Shown: piece after piece, positions 1 to 5,025 of the stretch
Numbering within the stretch: position 1 is the first letter of the stretch
Layout of the letters: each line of letters begins with the position of its first letter
NCBI GenBank assembly: GCA_021823555.1
Contig: JAKANW010000295.1
Location: 1-5,025, forward strand
Source of the DNA: Chloroflexota bacterium
GTDB lineage: Bacteria > Chloroflexota > Anaerolineae > Anaerolineales > Villigracilaceae
Length of the DNA stretch: 5,025 nt
Reading direction: 5' to 3'
Position numbers and translations under genes: made by a program
The notes under the pieces: model-generated
The model's database searches: none
What the model was told of the DNA's origin: nothing
What the model saw: only the letters and a program-made list of their open reading frames with translations

Positions 1-90
1 GCTTACGGTAACCTGGACCTCTTCCACGAGCGGACAAAAACCGTGATGAAGGATTTGTTCCGTCAATTGCCTGATTGGTTAAACGTGTAG
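1..90 (+). CDS. C-terminal 29 codons of a truncated gene, possibly an alpha/beta hydrolase
   Basis: An open frame enters from the left edge in frame 1 and stops at TAG 88-90, giving 29 residues that begin AYGNLDLFHE and end PDWLNV. The start and most of the protein lie outside the window. The pattern YG-x-LDLF, about 14 mixed residues, then a final D-W-L resembles the end of many alpha/beta hydrolases, where a Y/G-H-x-D motif carries the catalytic histidine and is followed by the last helix ending in WL. Here the expected histidine position reads Asn. That means either the family guess is wrong or the enzyme is atypical. The gene converges on the serpin gene, with only 23 bases between the two stop codons. 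The stop codon overlaps the first base of the downstream hairpin. That a coding end is present is fairly certain; the family assignment is weak. Confidence 0.55.
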   Translation, partial: AYGNLDLFHERTKTVMKDLFRQLPDWLNV

Positions 91-110
91 GGGCGGGGTT
101 ACCCCGCCCC
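90..110. terminator. GC-rich hairpin, likely bidirectional terminator between convergent genes
   Basis: The left arm GGGGCGGGG (90-98) and right arm CCCCGCCCC (102-110) are perfect reverse complements with a TTA loop. The hairpin fills almost the whole gap between the plus-strand stop at 90 and the minus-strand stop at 114-116, which is where a shared terminator is expected. Neither side has a proper U-tract: the plus side reads ATATTACTGC and the minus side reads TACACGTTTA. Termination is therefore inferred from the very stable stem and the position. It could equally be a dispersed palindromic repeat that lodged at the gene ends. Confidence 0.6.
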
Positions 111-113
111 ATA

Positions 114-1397
114 TTACTGCGCGGGGTTGAGCACCCGCCCGACGAACAGAATTTGTCCGCTTTGCAGATCGCGGATGAAGAAGACGAACGGGCGGTCGAT
201 GGTTAAATTGACTTCCATCATCGCAGCGCCCGCGAGCTGCATGATGACGATGGTGGCCGCGGCGGCTTCGGTGCCCTTCTCGTCCACGGCCACGAAAGCC
301 TTGTGGAGGATGGCGCTGATGAACAAATCCTTTTGGCCCGTCATGCCTGAGAAGTCGGCCAGGTCTCGGTCGAAGGCGTCGGTCATCCCCAGGGCGGAGA
401 GTTGATCGGAAAGCCCGAACTGGCTTTCAAACTTGAACTTGGGCAAGGCAAGCGCCACGCTCGTCGGCTGGAGTCCGCCCAACATGGCGGAGACAGTTTC
501 AAAGTCCAGGCTTGAATCGATCTCATCGAAGCGACCAGCGTCAGGGACGAGGATGTCCATGGCAGCCGTCCCGCCTGCGTAAGGCAGTTCAACCATCTGC
601 CAGCCGTCGCCTTTAGAATACGGGGCGTTATGGAAATCCTGATTCATGGTGGGGACTTTGATCTCGCTGCCATCCAACAGGTGAAAAGGATAATCGCCCG
701 TAGAGTTGGCGTCGAACTGATCGAGCCAATCCGCTTTGAAATAGATGGCGTTGACCAGCGCCATGCGTGTGTCGGGGTTGAACACGCCTTCAGGGACCAG
801 GTTCTTGATCTTGTTTTTGGTTTGATCCTCGACCCAGCCATTGACCTCCTTGCGGACGGCCTCGGACTGGTTGATAAAATCGGCCAGGCGGATGCCCGCG
901 CCATAATTGAGCGACAGCGTATCGAGGAAGTCAGGCAGGAAGGGATAAGTTTGCTCAGCCCACACAGCGTTGGCGATGCTGAGTTGCATGGGTTCCTGGT
1001 CTTTTTTCGAGTTGGCTGGTTTTTGTTCGAGGGTCAAATCGAGGGCGTTGAAGGCGGGATGCAATCGGCTTTGCGGCAGGGTAAAGTGCAGGGTCTGAGC
1101 CATCTGTGATTCGGTTTCACCGCGTGCACCGGCATAGGGCATCGCCAGGGCCAGGGAAATGCTGAACGGAGACAGGATCAGGTTTCCATCCTGAGAGCGA
1201 AGCGAGTGGTAAAGATCGAAGGCGAAGGTGTTGTCCCCATCCACCACGGCTTGGACATCGCCTTGTGGAGCGGAGGGCCTCGCCTCGCGGCGCTGATTTG
1301 ATTGGGCCGTTTTACCTGACGAAGCGGGCGAACAAGCCGAGAGAATCATGGATAAAACTGCCAGCATGGAAATGATATTGAAAAGATTGGTTTTCAT
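114..1397 (-). CDS. Serpin-family protease inhibitor with lipoprotein signal peptide
   Basis: This 427-residue protein belongs to the serpin family (suicide inhibitors of serine or cysteine proteases). Residues 1-22 form a lipoprotein signal: K2, a hydrophobic run at about 5-19, and the lipobox LSAC with Cys22, so the mature protein should be lipid-anchored on the outer face of the membrane. A Ser/Gln/Pro-rich linker (about 23-50) leads to the fold. Serpin hallmarks in order are NLILSPFSISLALAMPYAG (72-90) with GARGET nearby, NAIYFKADW (216-224), LPKFKFES (318-325), LGMTDAFDRDLADFSGM (336-352), the hinge EKGTEAAAAT (373-382) and RPFVFFIRD...FVGRVLNP at the C-terminus. A serpin core is usually about 350-400 residues, so this one is complete. 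The start at 1397 was chosen over the longer frame from 1481 because it has AGGAGG four bases upstream and puts the signal peptide at the N-terminus. The extra 28 upstream residues would overlap a palindrome and bury the signal. The hinge has small residues at P12-P9, as in inhibitory rather than non-inhibitory serpins. Substrate is unknown. Confidence 0.95.
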   Translation of the reverse strand: MKTNLFNIISMLAVLSMILSACSPASSGKTAQSNQRREARPSAPQGDVQAVVDGDNTFAFDLYHSLRSQDGNLILSPFSISLALAMPYAGARGETESQMAQTLHFTLPQSRLHPAFNALDLTLEQKPANSKKDQEPMQLSIANAVWAEQTYPFLPDFLDTLSLNYGAGIRLADFINQSEAVRKEVNGWVEDQTKNKIKNLVPEGVFNPDTRMALVNAIYFKADWLDQFDANSTGDYPFHLLDGSEIKVPTMNQDFHNAPYSKGDGWQMVELPYAGGTAAMDILVPDAGRFDEIDSSLDFETVSAMLGGLQPTSVALALPKFKFESQFGLSDQLSALGMTDAFDRDLADFSGMTGQKDLFISAILHKAFVAVDEKGTEAAAATIVIMQLAGAAMMEVNLTIDRPFVFFIRDLQSGQILFVGRVLNPAQ

Positions 1398-1401
1398 GGT
1401 G

Positions 1402-1407
1402 CCTCCT
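1402..1407 (-). promoter_or_regulatory. Shine-Dalgarno site of the serpin gene
   Basis: On the minus strand the sequence reads AGGAGG-CACC-ATG, a full anti-16S match four bases before the ATG at 1397-1395. It decides the serpin start, because the in-frame upstream ATG at 1481-1479 falls inside the 1473-1499 palindrome and would displace the lipoprotein signal from the N-terminus. No convincing -10/-35 pair for the serpin was found on the minus strand upstream of this site. Confidence 0.85.
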
Positions 1408-1436
1408 AAGTTGGATACGGTGAAGACGCTTGCTTC

Positions 1437-1468
1437 GTTGGATTGTTCCCTGAAGCCTGAATCCCAAC
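1437..1468. repeat. Imperfect inverted repeat in the serpin leader region
   Basis: GTTGGATT (1437-1444) pairs with AATCCCAAC (1460-1468) with one bulged base and a 15-base loop that itself contains a CCTGAA direct repeat. It lies between the serpin ribosome site and the larger palindrome, so it could fold in the serpin mRNA leader. The stem is short and of modest GC content. It may be chance. Confidence 0.25.
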
Positions 1469-1472
1469 AACT

Positions 1473-1499
1473 GTAGCGCAAATTGCCAATTTGCGCTAC
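1473..1499. repeat. 27-bp near-perfect palindrome, REP-like or operator-like
   Basis: The left arm GTAGCGCAAATTG (1473-1485) and right arm CAATTTGCGCTAC (1487-1499) are exact reverse complements separated by a single C. A 13-bp perfect palindrome this compact is unlikely by chance. It lies between the divergent serpin and DUF4012 genes, about 30 bp upstream of the rightward -10 element. It can be read as a dispersed extragenic palindrome (REP/MITE-like), as a site for a dimeric DNA-binding protein, or as a hairpin in the serpin leader. It has no U-tract and no gene ends at it, so a terminator role is unlikely. Confidence 0.8.
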
Positions 1500-1516
1500 G
1501 ACAACATGTGCTACGA
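1495..1516. repeat. Two direct copies of GCTACGA, 15 bp apart
   Basis: GCTACGA occurs at 1495-1501 and again at 1510-1516. The first copy overlaps the right arm of the palindrome, whose left arm carries the inverted GTAGC. The second copy overlaps where the -35 hexamer of the rightward promoter would lie (about 1506-1511). The arrangement would suit an operator, but partial duplication of the palindrome end explains it equally well. Confidence 0.4.
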
Positions 1517-1525
1517 TTTTCTGGG

Positions 1526-1534
1526 TGATATAAT
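1526..1534 (+). promoter_or_regulatory. Extended -10 promoter for the DUF4012 gene
   Basis: TGATATAAT is a perfect sigma70-type extended -10 element (TGn followed by TATAAT at 1529-1534). No TTGACA-like -35 is present at the usual distance (about 1506-1511 reads ATGTGC), which is acceptable for extended -10 promoters. The expected transcription start near 1541 gives a leader of about 20 bases before the ATG at 1561, and would exclude the in-frame TTG at 1537 as a start codon. Confidence 0.65.
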
Positions 1535-1553
1535 TTTTGCGATGGAAGCGGAC

Positions 1554-1558
1554 GGGAG
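1554..1558 (+). promoter_or_regulatory. Weak, closely spaced ribosome site before the DUF4012 gene
   Basis: GGGAG stands only two bases before the ATG at 1561, closer than the usual 5-9 bases. A second purine run, GGAAG at 1544-1548, is 12 bases away, which is too far. Neither is ideal, so translation may be weak or depend on a very short leader. The alternative GTG at 1558 is directly adjacent and has no better spacing. Confidence 0.4.
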
Positions 1559-1560
1559 TG

Positions 1561-4074
1561 ATGGCCGAATCAAACCAGTCAGTTGAATACCTGAAAACGA
1601 TCGTGGAGAATCTGCGTGACCCGCAGGTTTTGGATTCGCATCCGTGGGCCGAGAGCAGGCTGGCGGATGATCCCGCTCACGCCTCCCAGACGGCGGGTCG
1701 CCGTTTAATCGCGGCGGTCACGCGCCTGTTCCGAGAGATGAAGCCTCCCATGCCGCCGCGACGCGGCAAACGCCTCGATACGCGCTGGGGCGAGTTTGGC
1801 CTGCTGGCCGCTTATTATTTTACGCCCATCGTCTTCGGCGTGCAAAAACCCGCCTCCCTGCGTGAAGCCTGGCAATCCATCGACCGCGCCATTTTGCTGT
1901 TCGTCTTCGGGCGCGAGGATGTCTCGGAGGAAGAGCGCGCCCAATATCGACTGGTGGGGAACGAACCTGTCATCGCCTCCGACAGCACCATCAGCGACTG
2001 GCATCGCAAAGGCCTGCAACGCTTTGCCGAATTGATCGACCAGGAGCGGCAGCGGCTTGAGGATCAACCTGTGGACGCTCCGCCTCGTTCGCCCTGGAAG
2101 CTGGTTCTGACCATTGGGGGTTTGCTTCTGCTGGTTGGCTTGATCTTCGCCGCGTGGACGGGCTGGGGATTTTATCAGCGTCTCACTGTCATCCAACAAA
2201 AAGTGAATGCGTTGGAAACCTATCTTTCCCCTTTGCCAAAGGCCGAACAGATCGGCGAGGTCGTGCCGCTGATCCATCACCTGCGCCTGGAAGTTGACGC
2301 CTTGAATGTTCAGGCTGACCCTTATCTTGGCCTGGCCTCCCACCTGGGCTGGATTCCAACTTACGGCGGGGACATATCCCAATCTCCCGATTTGCTGGAG
2401 ATGGCCCTCGGGCTGACGACCGCCGCCGACGAAGGCGTTCAAGCCCTGAAGCCCAGCCTGGATTCCGCTTTGCAAAAAGATCAACCTCTGGATGTCCTGG
2501 CTGTCTTGAAGGGTCTTCAGGCGGCGGAGCCCAAATTGCTGAGCGCCCAGGTTGCGTTGGCGCAGGCTCAGGCGGCGCGCGAGCGGATCGATTCCGCGCG
2601 GCTCTCTCCGTATGTAAAGAAAATCGTGGAGACGCGCATCGACCCACTGCTCGAGTCCATCGCAGGGAAACAATTCCCAATGGAAGACGCGCTGTCCCTG
2701 GTGCATGTTGCGCCGCGCCTGCTGGGAGTCGGTCAAGCGGGGCCGCAGACTTATTTGTTGATGACCCAAAACGAGGACGAGTTACGCCCGACGGGAGGCT
2801 ATCTCTCGGCTGTCGGGTCGGTGGTCGTGAAGGATGGAAAATTACTTTCCATCAACATTGAATCCTCCGAGTTGGTGGATGACCTGACCAAGCCCTATCC
2901 GCAGCCGCCCTGGCAGTTGGACGATTACATGATGGCGAAGATCCTGATGCTGCGCGACGCCAACTGGTTCACAGACTTTCCCACCACGGTCGAGTGGGTG
3001 GAATATCTATATTCTTATTCAAGAGCCTACTCAGTGGATGGGGTCATTGCGATTGATCAGCATGTGGTGGTGGAACTGCTCAAAGCGCTGGGTCCCGTGC
3101 GCGTAGAGGGCGTCAGCTTTGACATCACCAGCGACAATGTGCTGGCTTACATGCGCGCCGCCAAAGAGTCGCGTCCTCCCAATGTGGTCGGGGCTTGGGA
3201 TCGCAAACAATTTATTGGCAGGCTGGCAAAGCCCCTGCTTGAAAAAGTCCTGAATGCCCGCGGTTCTACGTGGAGTTCCCTGGCACCCGCGTTGTTGGGC
3301 TTGCTCGACCAGCGGCATATCCTGCTTCAGTTTGATGATCCCGAAATGACCGCTCTATTGGCGCGCCGCACCTGGGACGGTGCAGTCCGTCCGCCTCAAG
3401 CCAGTGATTTTTTAATGGCGGTGGATAGCAACGTTGGCTTTAATAAAAGCAACGCCTTGCTGGACACCTCCCTGACTTATGAAGTAGACCTGACAGCGCC
3501 AGCCAAACCAACGGCGCAGTTGATTGTCCGCCACACGAACCGAGGCGTGAGCGATTCTCCCTGCGTGATGCTCGCAAGCACTACGCCCGTGGATTCAATC
3601 GAAGCCTATACGATGGATAACTGTCACTGGACGTATCTGCGCGTGTATAGTTCAGCGGGCGCGCAATTGCTGTCAGCCACTCCGCAGGCCACCCCCGCCG
3701 AGCAGACTTTGCGTGAGGTTGCTGTGCCCGCCCGTGTAGATAACCTGAACGATGAAGGCATCGCAGGCGCGCAGGCGTTCGGTACGCTGGTGGTAATCCC
3801 GCAGAAAAAGACGGTCGATACTTCCTTCGATTTTGGATTGCCCGCCTCTGTCCTGCAACAGGATTCTGCGAGCGGCGCATGGACCTATCGCTTGACGGTC
3901 CAAAAGCAGCCTGGCACAATCGCCGTCCCGTTGATCGTCCGCTTGCACCTGCCCGATGGGGCGGAACTGGTCGGTCCCCCCGCTGAGATTCAGCGGGAAG
4001 GGGAGGCGTGGGTATTCACAACTAATTTGCGACAGGATGTTATTTTAGAGATCGTATTCCGCGTCTCTCAGTGA
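1561..4074 (+). CDS. DUF4012 single-pass membrane protein of a polysaccharide locus
   Basis: This 837-residue protein has three parts. Residues 1-178 are a hydrophilic, probably cytoplasmic region with a basic patch (PPRRGKR, 65-71) and a second conserved-looking stretch around 96-165; I recognise no family in it. Residues about 180-203 form one transmembrane helix (VLTIGGLLLLVGLIFAAW core). The rest should be extracytoplasmic: a helical region rich in Ala, Leu and Gln (about 208-395), then the DUF4012 domain with its signature QNEDELRPTGG (403-413), RDANWFTDFP (465-474), VDGVIAIDQ (492-500) with LLKALGPVRVEG after it, and SNVGFNKSN (623-631). A beta-rich C-terminus ends in YRLTVQKQPGT (776-786) and following strands. 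The biochemical role of DUF4012 is unknown. From general knowledge such genes often sit among surface polysaccharide genes, and here a Wzz gene follows. ATG 1561 is preferred over TTG 1537 because the -10 element ends at 1534. Confidence 0.9.
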   Translation: MAESNQSVEYLKTIVENLRDPQVLDSHPWAESRLADDPAHASQTAGRRLIAAVTRLFREMKPPMPPRRGKRLDTRWGEFGLLAAYYFTPIVFGVQKPASLREAWQSIDRAILLFVFGREDVSEEERAQYRLVGNEPVIASDSTISDWHRKGLQRFAELIDQERQRLEDQPVDAPPRSPWKLVLTIGGLLLLVGLIFAAWTGWGFYQRLTVIQQKVNALETYLSPLPKAEQIGEVVPLIHHLRLEVDALNVQADPYLGLASHLGWIPTYGGDISQSPDLLEMALGLTTAADEGVQALKPSLDSALQKDQPLDVLAVLKGLQAAEPKLLSAQVALAQAQAARERIDSARLSPYVKKIVETRIDPLLESIAGKQFPMEDALSLVHVAPRLLGVGQAGPQTYLLMTQNEDELRPTGGYLSAVGSVVVKDGKLLSINIESSELVDDLTKPYPQPPWQLDDYMMAKILMLRDANWFTDFPTTVEWVEYLYSYSRAYSVDGVIAIDQHVVVELLKALGPVRVEGVSFDITSDNVLAYMRAAKESRPPNVVGAWDRKQFIGRLAKPLLEKVLNARGSTWSSLAPALLGLLDQRHILLQFDDPEMTALLARRTWDGAVRPPQASDFLMAVDSNVGFNKSNALLDTSLTYEVDLTAPAKPTAQLIVRHTNRGVSDSPCVMLASTTPVDSIEAYTMDNCHWTYLRVYSSAGAQLLSATPQATPAEQTLREVAVPARVDNLNDEGIAGAQAFGTLVVIPQKKTVDTSFDFGLPASVLQQDSASGAWTYRLTVQKQPGTIAVPLIVRLHLPDGAELVGPPAEIQREGEAWVFTTNLRQDVILEIVFRVSQ

Positions 4075-4242
4075 TGAGGCGAAGATATTGTTCCTACGAT
4101 GAGTTTGCAGCGCGCAAAGCAGGCATCAACGCTAAGAAATTATTACCTCAAAATAATACCCAAAAGGTGACAAACATACTCTCGTTTGGTGATGTTTACA
4201 TTACAAAAAATGGGAACTTAGCAGCCCTATTTAATGTTTTTT
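4075..4242. other. AT-richer intergenic gap with no convincing gene
   Basis: This gap between the DUF4012 stop and the Wzz promoter is visibly poorer in GC than the coding DNA to its left. A 59-codon frame (ATG 4074-4076, sharing its A with the TGA stop, ending TAA 4251-4253) crosses it. It has no known motif, no ribosome site of its own other than possible coupling, and AT-rich codons unlike the preceding gene. Small inverted repeats are present (ATTATT/AATAAT around 4140-4160; CAAAC/GTTTG around 4170-4190), but no terminator with a U-tract was found. A run of seven T at 4237-4243 precedes the promoter without a stem. I see no riboswitch fold I can defend. Confidence 0.5.
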
Positions 4243-4251
4243 TGATAGAAT
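4243..4251 (+). promoter_or_regulatory. Extended -10 promoter for the Wzz gene
   Basis: TGATAGAAT matches the extended -10 form TGn plus TAGAAT (4246-4251, one mismatch to TATAAT). It differs by one base from the TGATATAAT element before the DUF4012 gene, and it also lacks an obvious -35. Transcription would begin near 4258, giving a leader of about 12 bases that contains the ribosome site. This suggests the Wzz gene has its own promoter, besides possible readthrough from the gene upstream. Confidence 0.5.
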
Positions 4252-4261
4252 AAAAGTCTCT

Positions 4262-4265
4262 GGAG
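4262..4265 (+). promoter_or_regulatory. Shine-Dalgarno site of the Wzz gene
   Basis: GGAG (within TGGAGA) stands five bases before the ATG at 4271. Together with the hydrophilic N-terminus directly before the transmembrane helix, it fixes the start of the Wzz gene. The spacing is normal, in contrast to the cramped site of the DUF4012 gene. Confidence 0.75.
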
Positions 4266-4270
4266 ATTGT

Positions 4271-5025
4271 ATGGATAATAATCATGCTCAGGGTTTTGAA
4301 GCTTTTGAAACCATCGACCTCAAGCGTTTTATTGACGTACTGCGCAGGGGAGCATTATTAATTATTCTCGGCCTGTTGTTTGGAATGGGACTGGCTTTTC
4401 TCGTCAGCAAATTGCAAACTCCCATTTACGCCGCAACCACCCAGGTAATGGTGGCGCGTTCCAGCACCGATGGACCGGTAACTGATATCACCCAGCAGCT
4501 CAGCAGTCAGCAGGTTGCTCAGACTTATGTTGAATTGCTTTTGCAGGATTGGGTGCGGGCAAATGTATCAACCCGGGTAGGAGGACCAACAATCAATGAT
4601 GGTCAAATTGATGCCAGCGCCGCTACCAATACCCAGATCATCCGCATCACCGTGGAAGATGCCGACCCGGCGCGCGCAGTTGCAATCGCGAATACCCTTG
4701 TACAGGTTTTGATCGAACAAAATGAGAGCATTCAGGCTACTCGTTATGCCGACACTGAGGCCAGCCTCGATTTGCAGATCACGGAATTGGAAAGCAAGAT
4801 TGCGACACTCCAGGCCGAACTGGCAAAAGTCACCGACGATGCGTTGACCGAACAATTGAAAAGCGCGCAGACCAATATTGACCTCACCCAGGAAAATATT
4901 GTCAAGGCCGAAGCGGATATTAAGCGGTTGCAGGATGTGAGGACTGCCGCCCGGGCACAGTCCTTGTTAACTGCTGATCAATGGACACAGGATCAAAATC
5001 AGGCTTTGCTCACTATGCAGCTTGC
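4271..5025 (+). CDS. Wzz/chain-length determinant protein, N-terminal part (runs off the window)
   Basis: From ATG 4271 the frame is open for 251 codons to the right edge, with no stop. The protein starts with a short cytoplasmic tail containing ETIDLKRFIDVLRRG (13-27), the typical opening of Wzz-family polysaccharide co-polymerases. One transmembrane helix follows (about 28-46, LLIILGLLFGMGLAFLV), then PIYAATTQVMV (51-61), matching the family's P-x-Y-x-A strand after the helix. A conserved-type segment ITVEDADPARAVAIANTLV (126-144) follows, and then a long charged coiled-coil region from about 155 onward (TEASLDLQITELESKIATL and similar). The family sets the length of O-antigen, capsule or exopolysaccharide chains from the outer side of the inner membrane, often with a tyrosine autokinase as a partner or C-terminal fusion. 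The second transmembrane helix and any kinase domain would lie beyond the window. It follows the DUF4012 gene in the same direction after 196 bp. Confidence 0.88.
   Translation, partial: MDNNHAQGFEAFETIDLKRFIDVLRRGALLIILGLLFGMGLAFLVSKLQTPIYAATTQVMVARSSTDGPVTDITQQLSSQQVAQTYVELLLQDWVRANVSTRVGGPTINDGQIDASAATNTQIIRITVEDADPARAVAIANTLVQVLIEQNESIQATRYADTEASLDLQITELESKIATLQAELAKVTDDALTEQLKSAQTNIDLTQENIVKAEADIKRLQDVRTAARAQSLLTADQWTQDQNQALLTMQL

Noticed and set aside
127..1109. Plus-strand open frames of 92 and 159 codons opposite the serpin gene
   Set aside because: They are antisense to a clear serpin with many family motifs, have no ribosome site, and their translations show no domain; they are shadows of a GC-rich gene.
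1398..1481. The longer serpin start with 28 extra N-terminal residues
   Set aside because: The ATG at 1481 lies inside a palindrome, has no ribosome site, and would put a polar segment before the lipoprotein signal. The start at 1397 has a perfect AGGAGG.
1542..1586. A 14-codon frame (ATG 1542 to TGA 1584-1586) starting next to the predicted transcription start and overlapping the DUF4012 start
   Set aside because: It could in theory be a leaderless upstream peptide controlling DUF4012 translation, but there is no run of regulatory codons, no conservation data and no ribosome site, so it is probably chance.
1705..2769. Minus-strand open frame of 354 codons inside the DUF4012 gene
   Set aside because: It is long but lies wholly opposite a well-supported gene. 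Its composition (Gln, Arg and Gly rich, no motif) is typical of an antisense frame in GC-rich DNA.
4095..4140. A resemblance to the GCAAAGC element of c-di-GMP riboswitches (CGCGCAAAGCAGGC)
   Set aside because: Only one short block matches. The paired stems and the second conserved block are absent, and the element is close to the end of the preceding gene rather than in a structured leader.
4568..4855. Minus-strand open frame of 95 codons opposite the Wzz gene
   Set aside because: The plus strand here encodes a clear Wzz N-terminal half with membrane helix and coiled coil; the antisense frame has no motif or ribosome site.

Overview
The window looks like chromosomal DNA of a moderately GC-rich bacterium. 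The best guess is Chloroflexota, Anaerolineae-like. This rests on the gene mix: a bacterial serpin lipoprotein, a large DUF4012 membrane protein beside a Wzz-type polysaccharide co-polymerase, and short GC-rich palindromes between genes. No rRNA, tRNA, CRISPR array, transposase or phage gene is visible, and the taxonomic guess is an inference from gene content only.

Layout from left to right. (1) The last 29 codons of a plus-strand gene end at position 90; they may be the C-terminus of an alpha/beta hydrolase. (2) A perfect 9-bp GC hairpin (90-110) lies between this gene and the convergent serpin gene and probably terminates both. (3) A minus-strand serpin gene (114-1397) carries a lipoprotein signal and an intact inhibitory hinge. 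(4) A 163-bp divergent intergenic region (1398-1560) holds a near-perfect 27-bp palindrome, a repeated GCTACGA heptamer and a good extended -10 promoter pointing right. (5) A plus-strand gene (1561-4074) encodes an 837-residue single-pass membrane protein with a DUF4012 domain. (6) An AT-richer 196-bp gap follows, without a convincing gene but with a second extended -10 promoter. (7) The 5' part of a Wzz/chain-length-determinant gene (4271 onward) runs off the right edge without a stop.

How the genes may work together. The DUF4012 gene and the Wzz gene point the same way. The Wzz family controls polymer length in surface polysaccharide export, so this is probably the left edge of an exopolysaccharide or capsule locus. 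The serpin is transcribed away from it and is probably an independent unit: a membrane-anchored, surface-facing protease inhibitor that could protect the cell from exogenous or self-made serine or cysteine proteases. No complete undescribed multi-gene system can be shown from this window. The least explained items are the cytoplasmic N-terminal domain of the DUF4012 protein, the serpin's reactive loop, and the two palindromes flanking the serpin gene.
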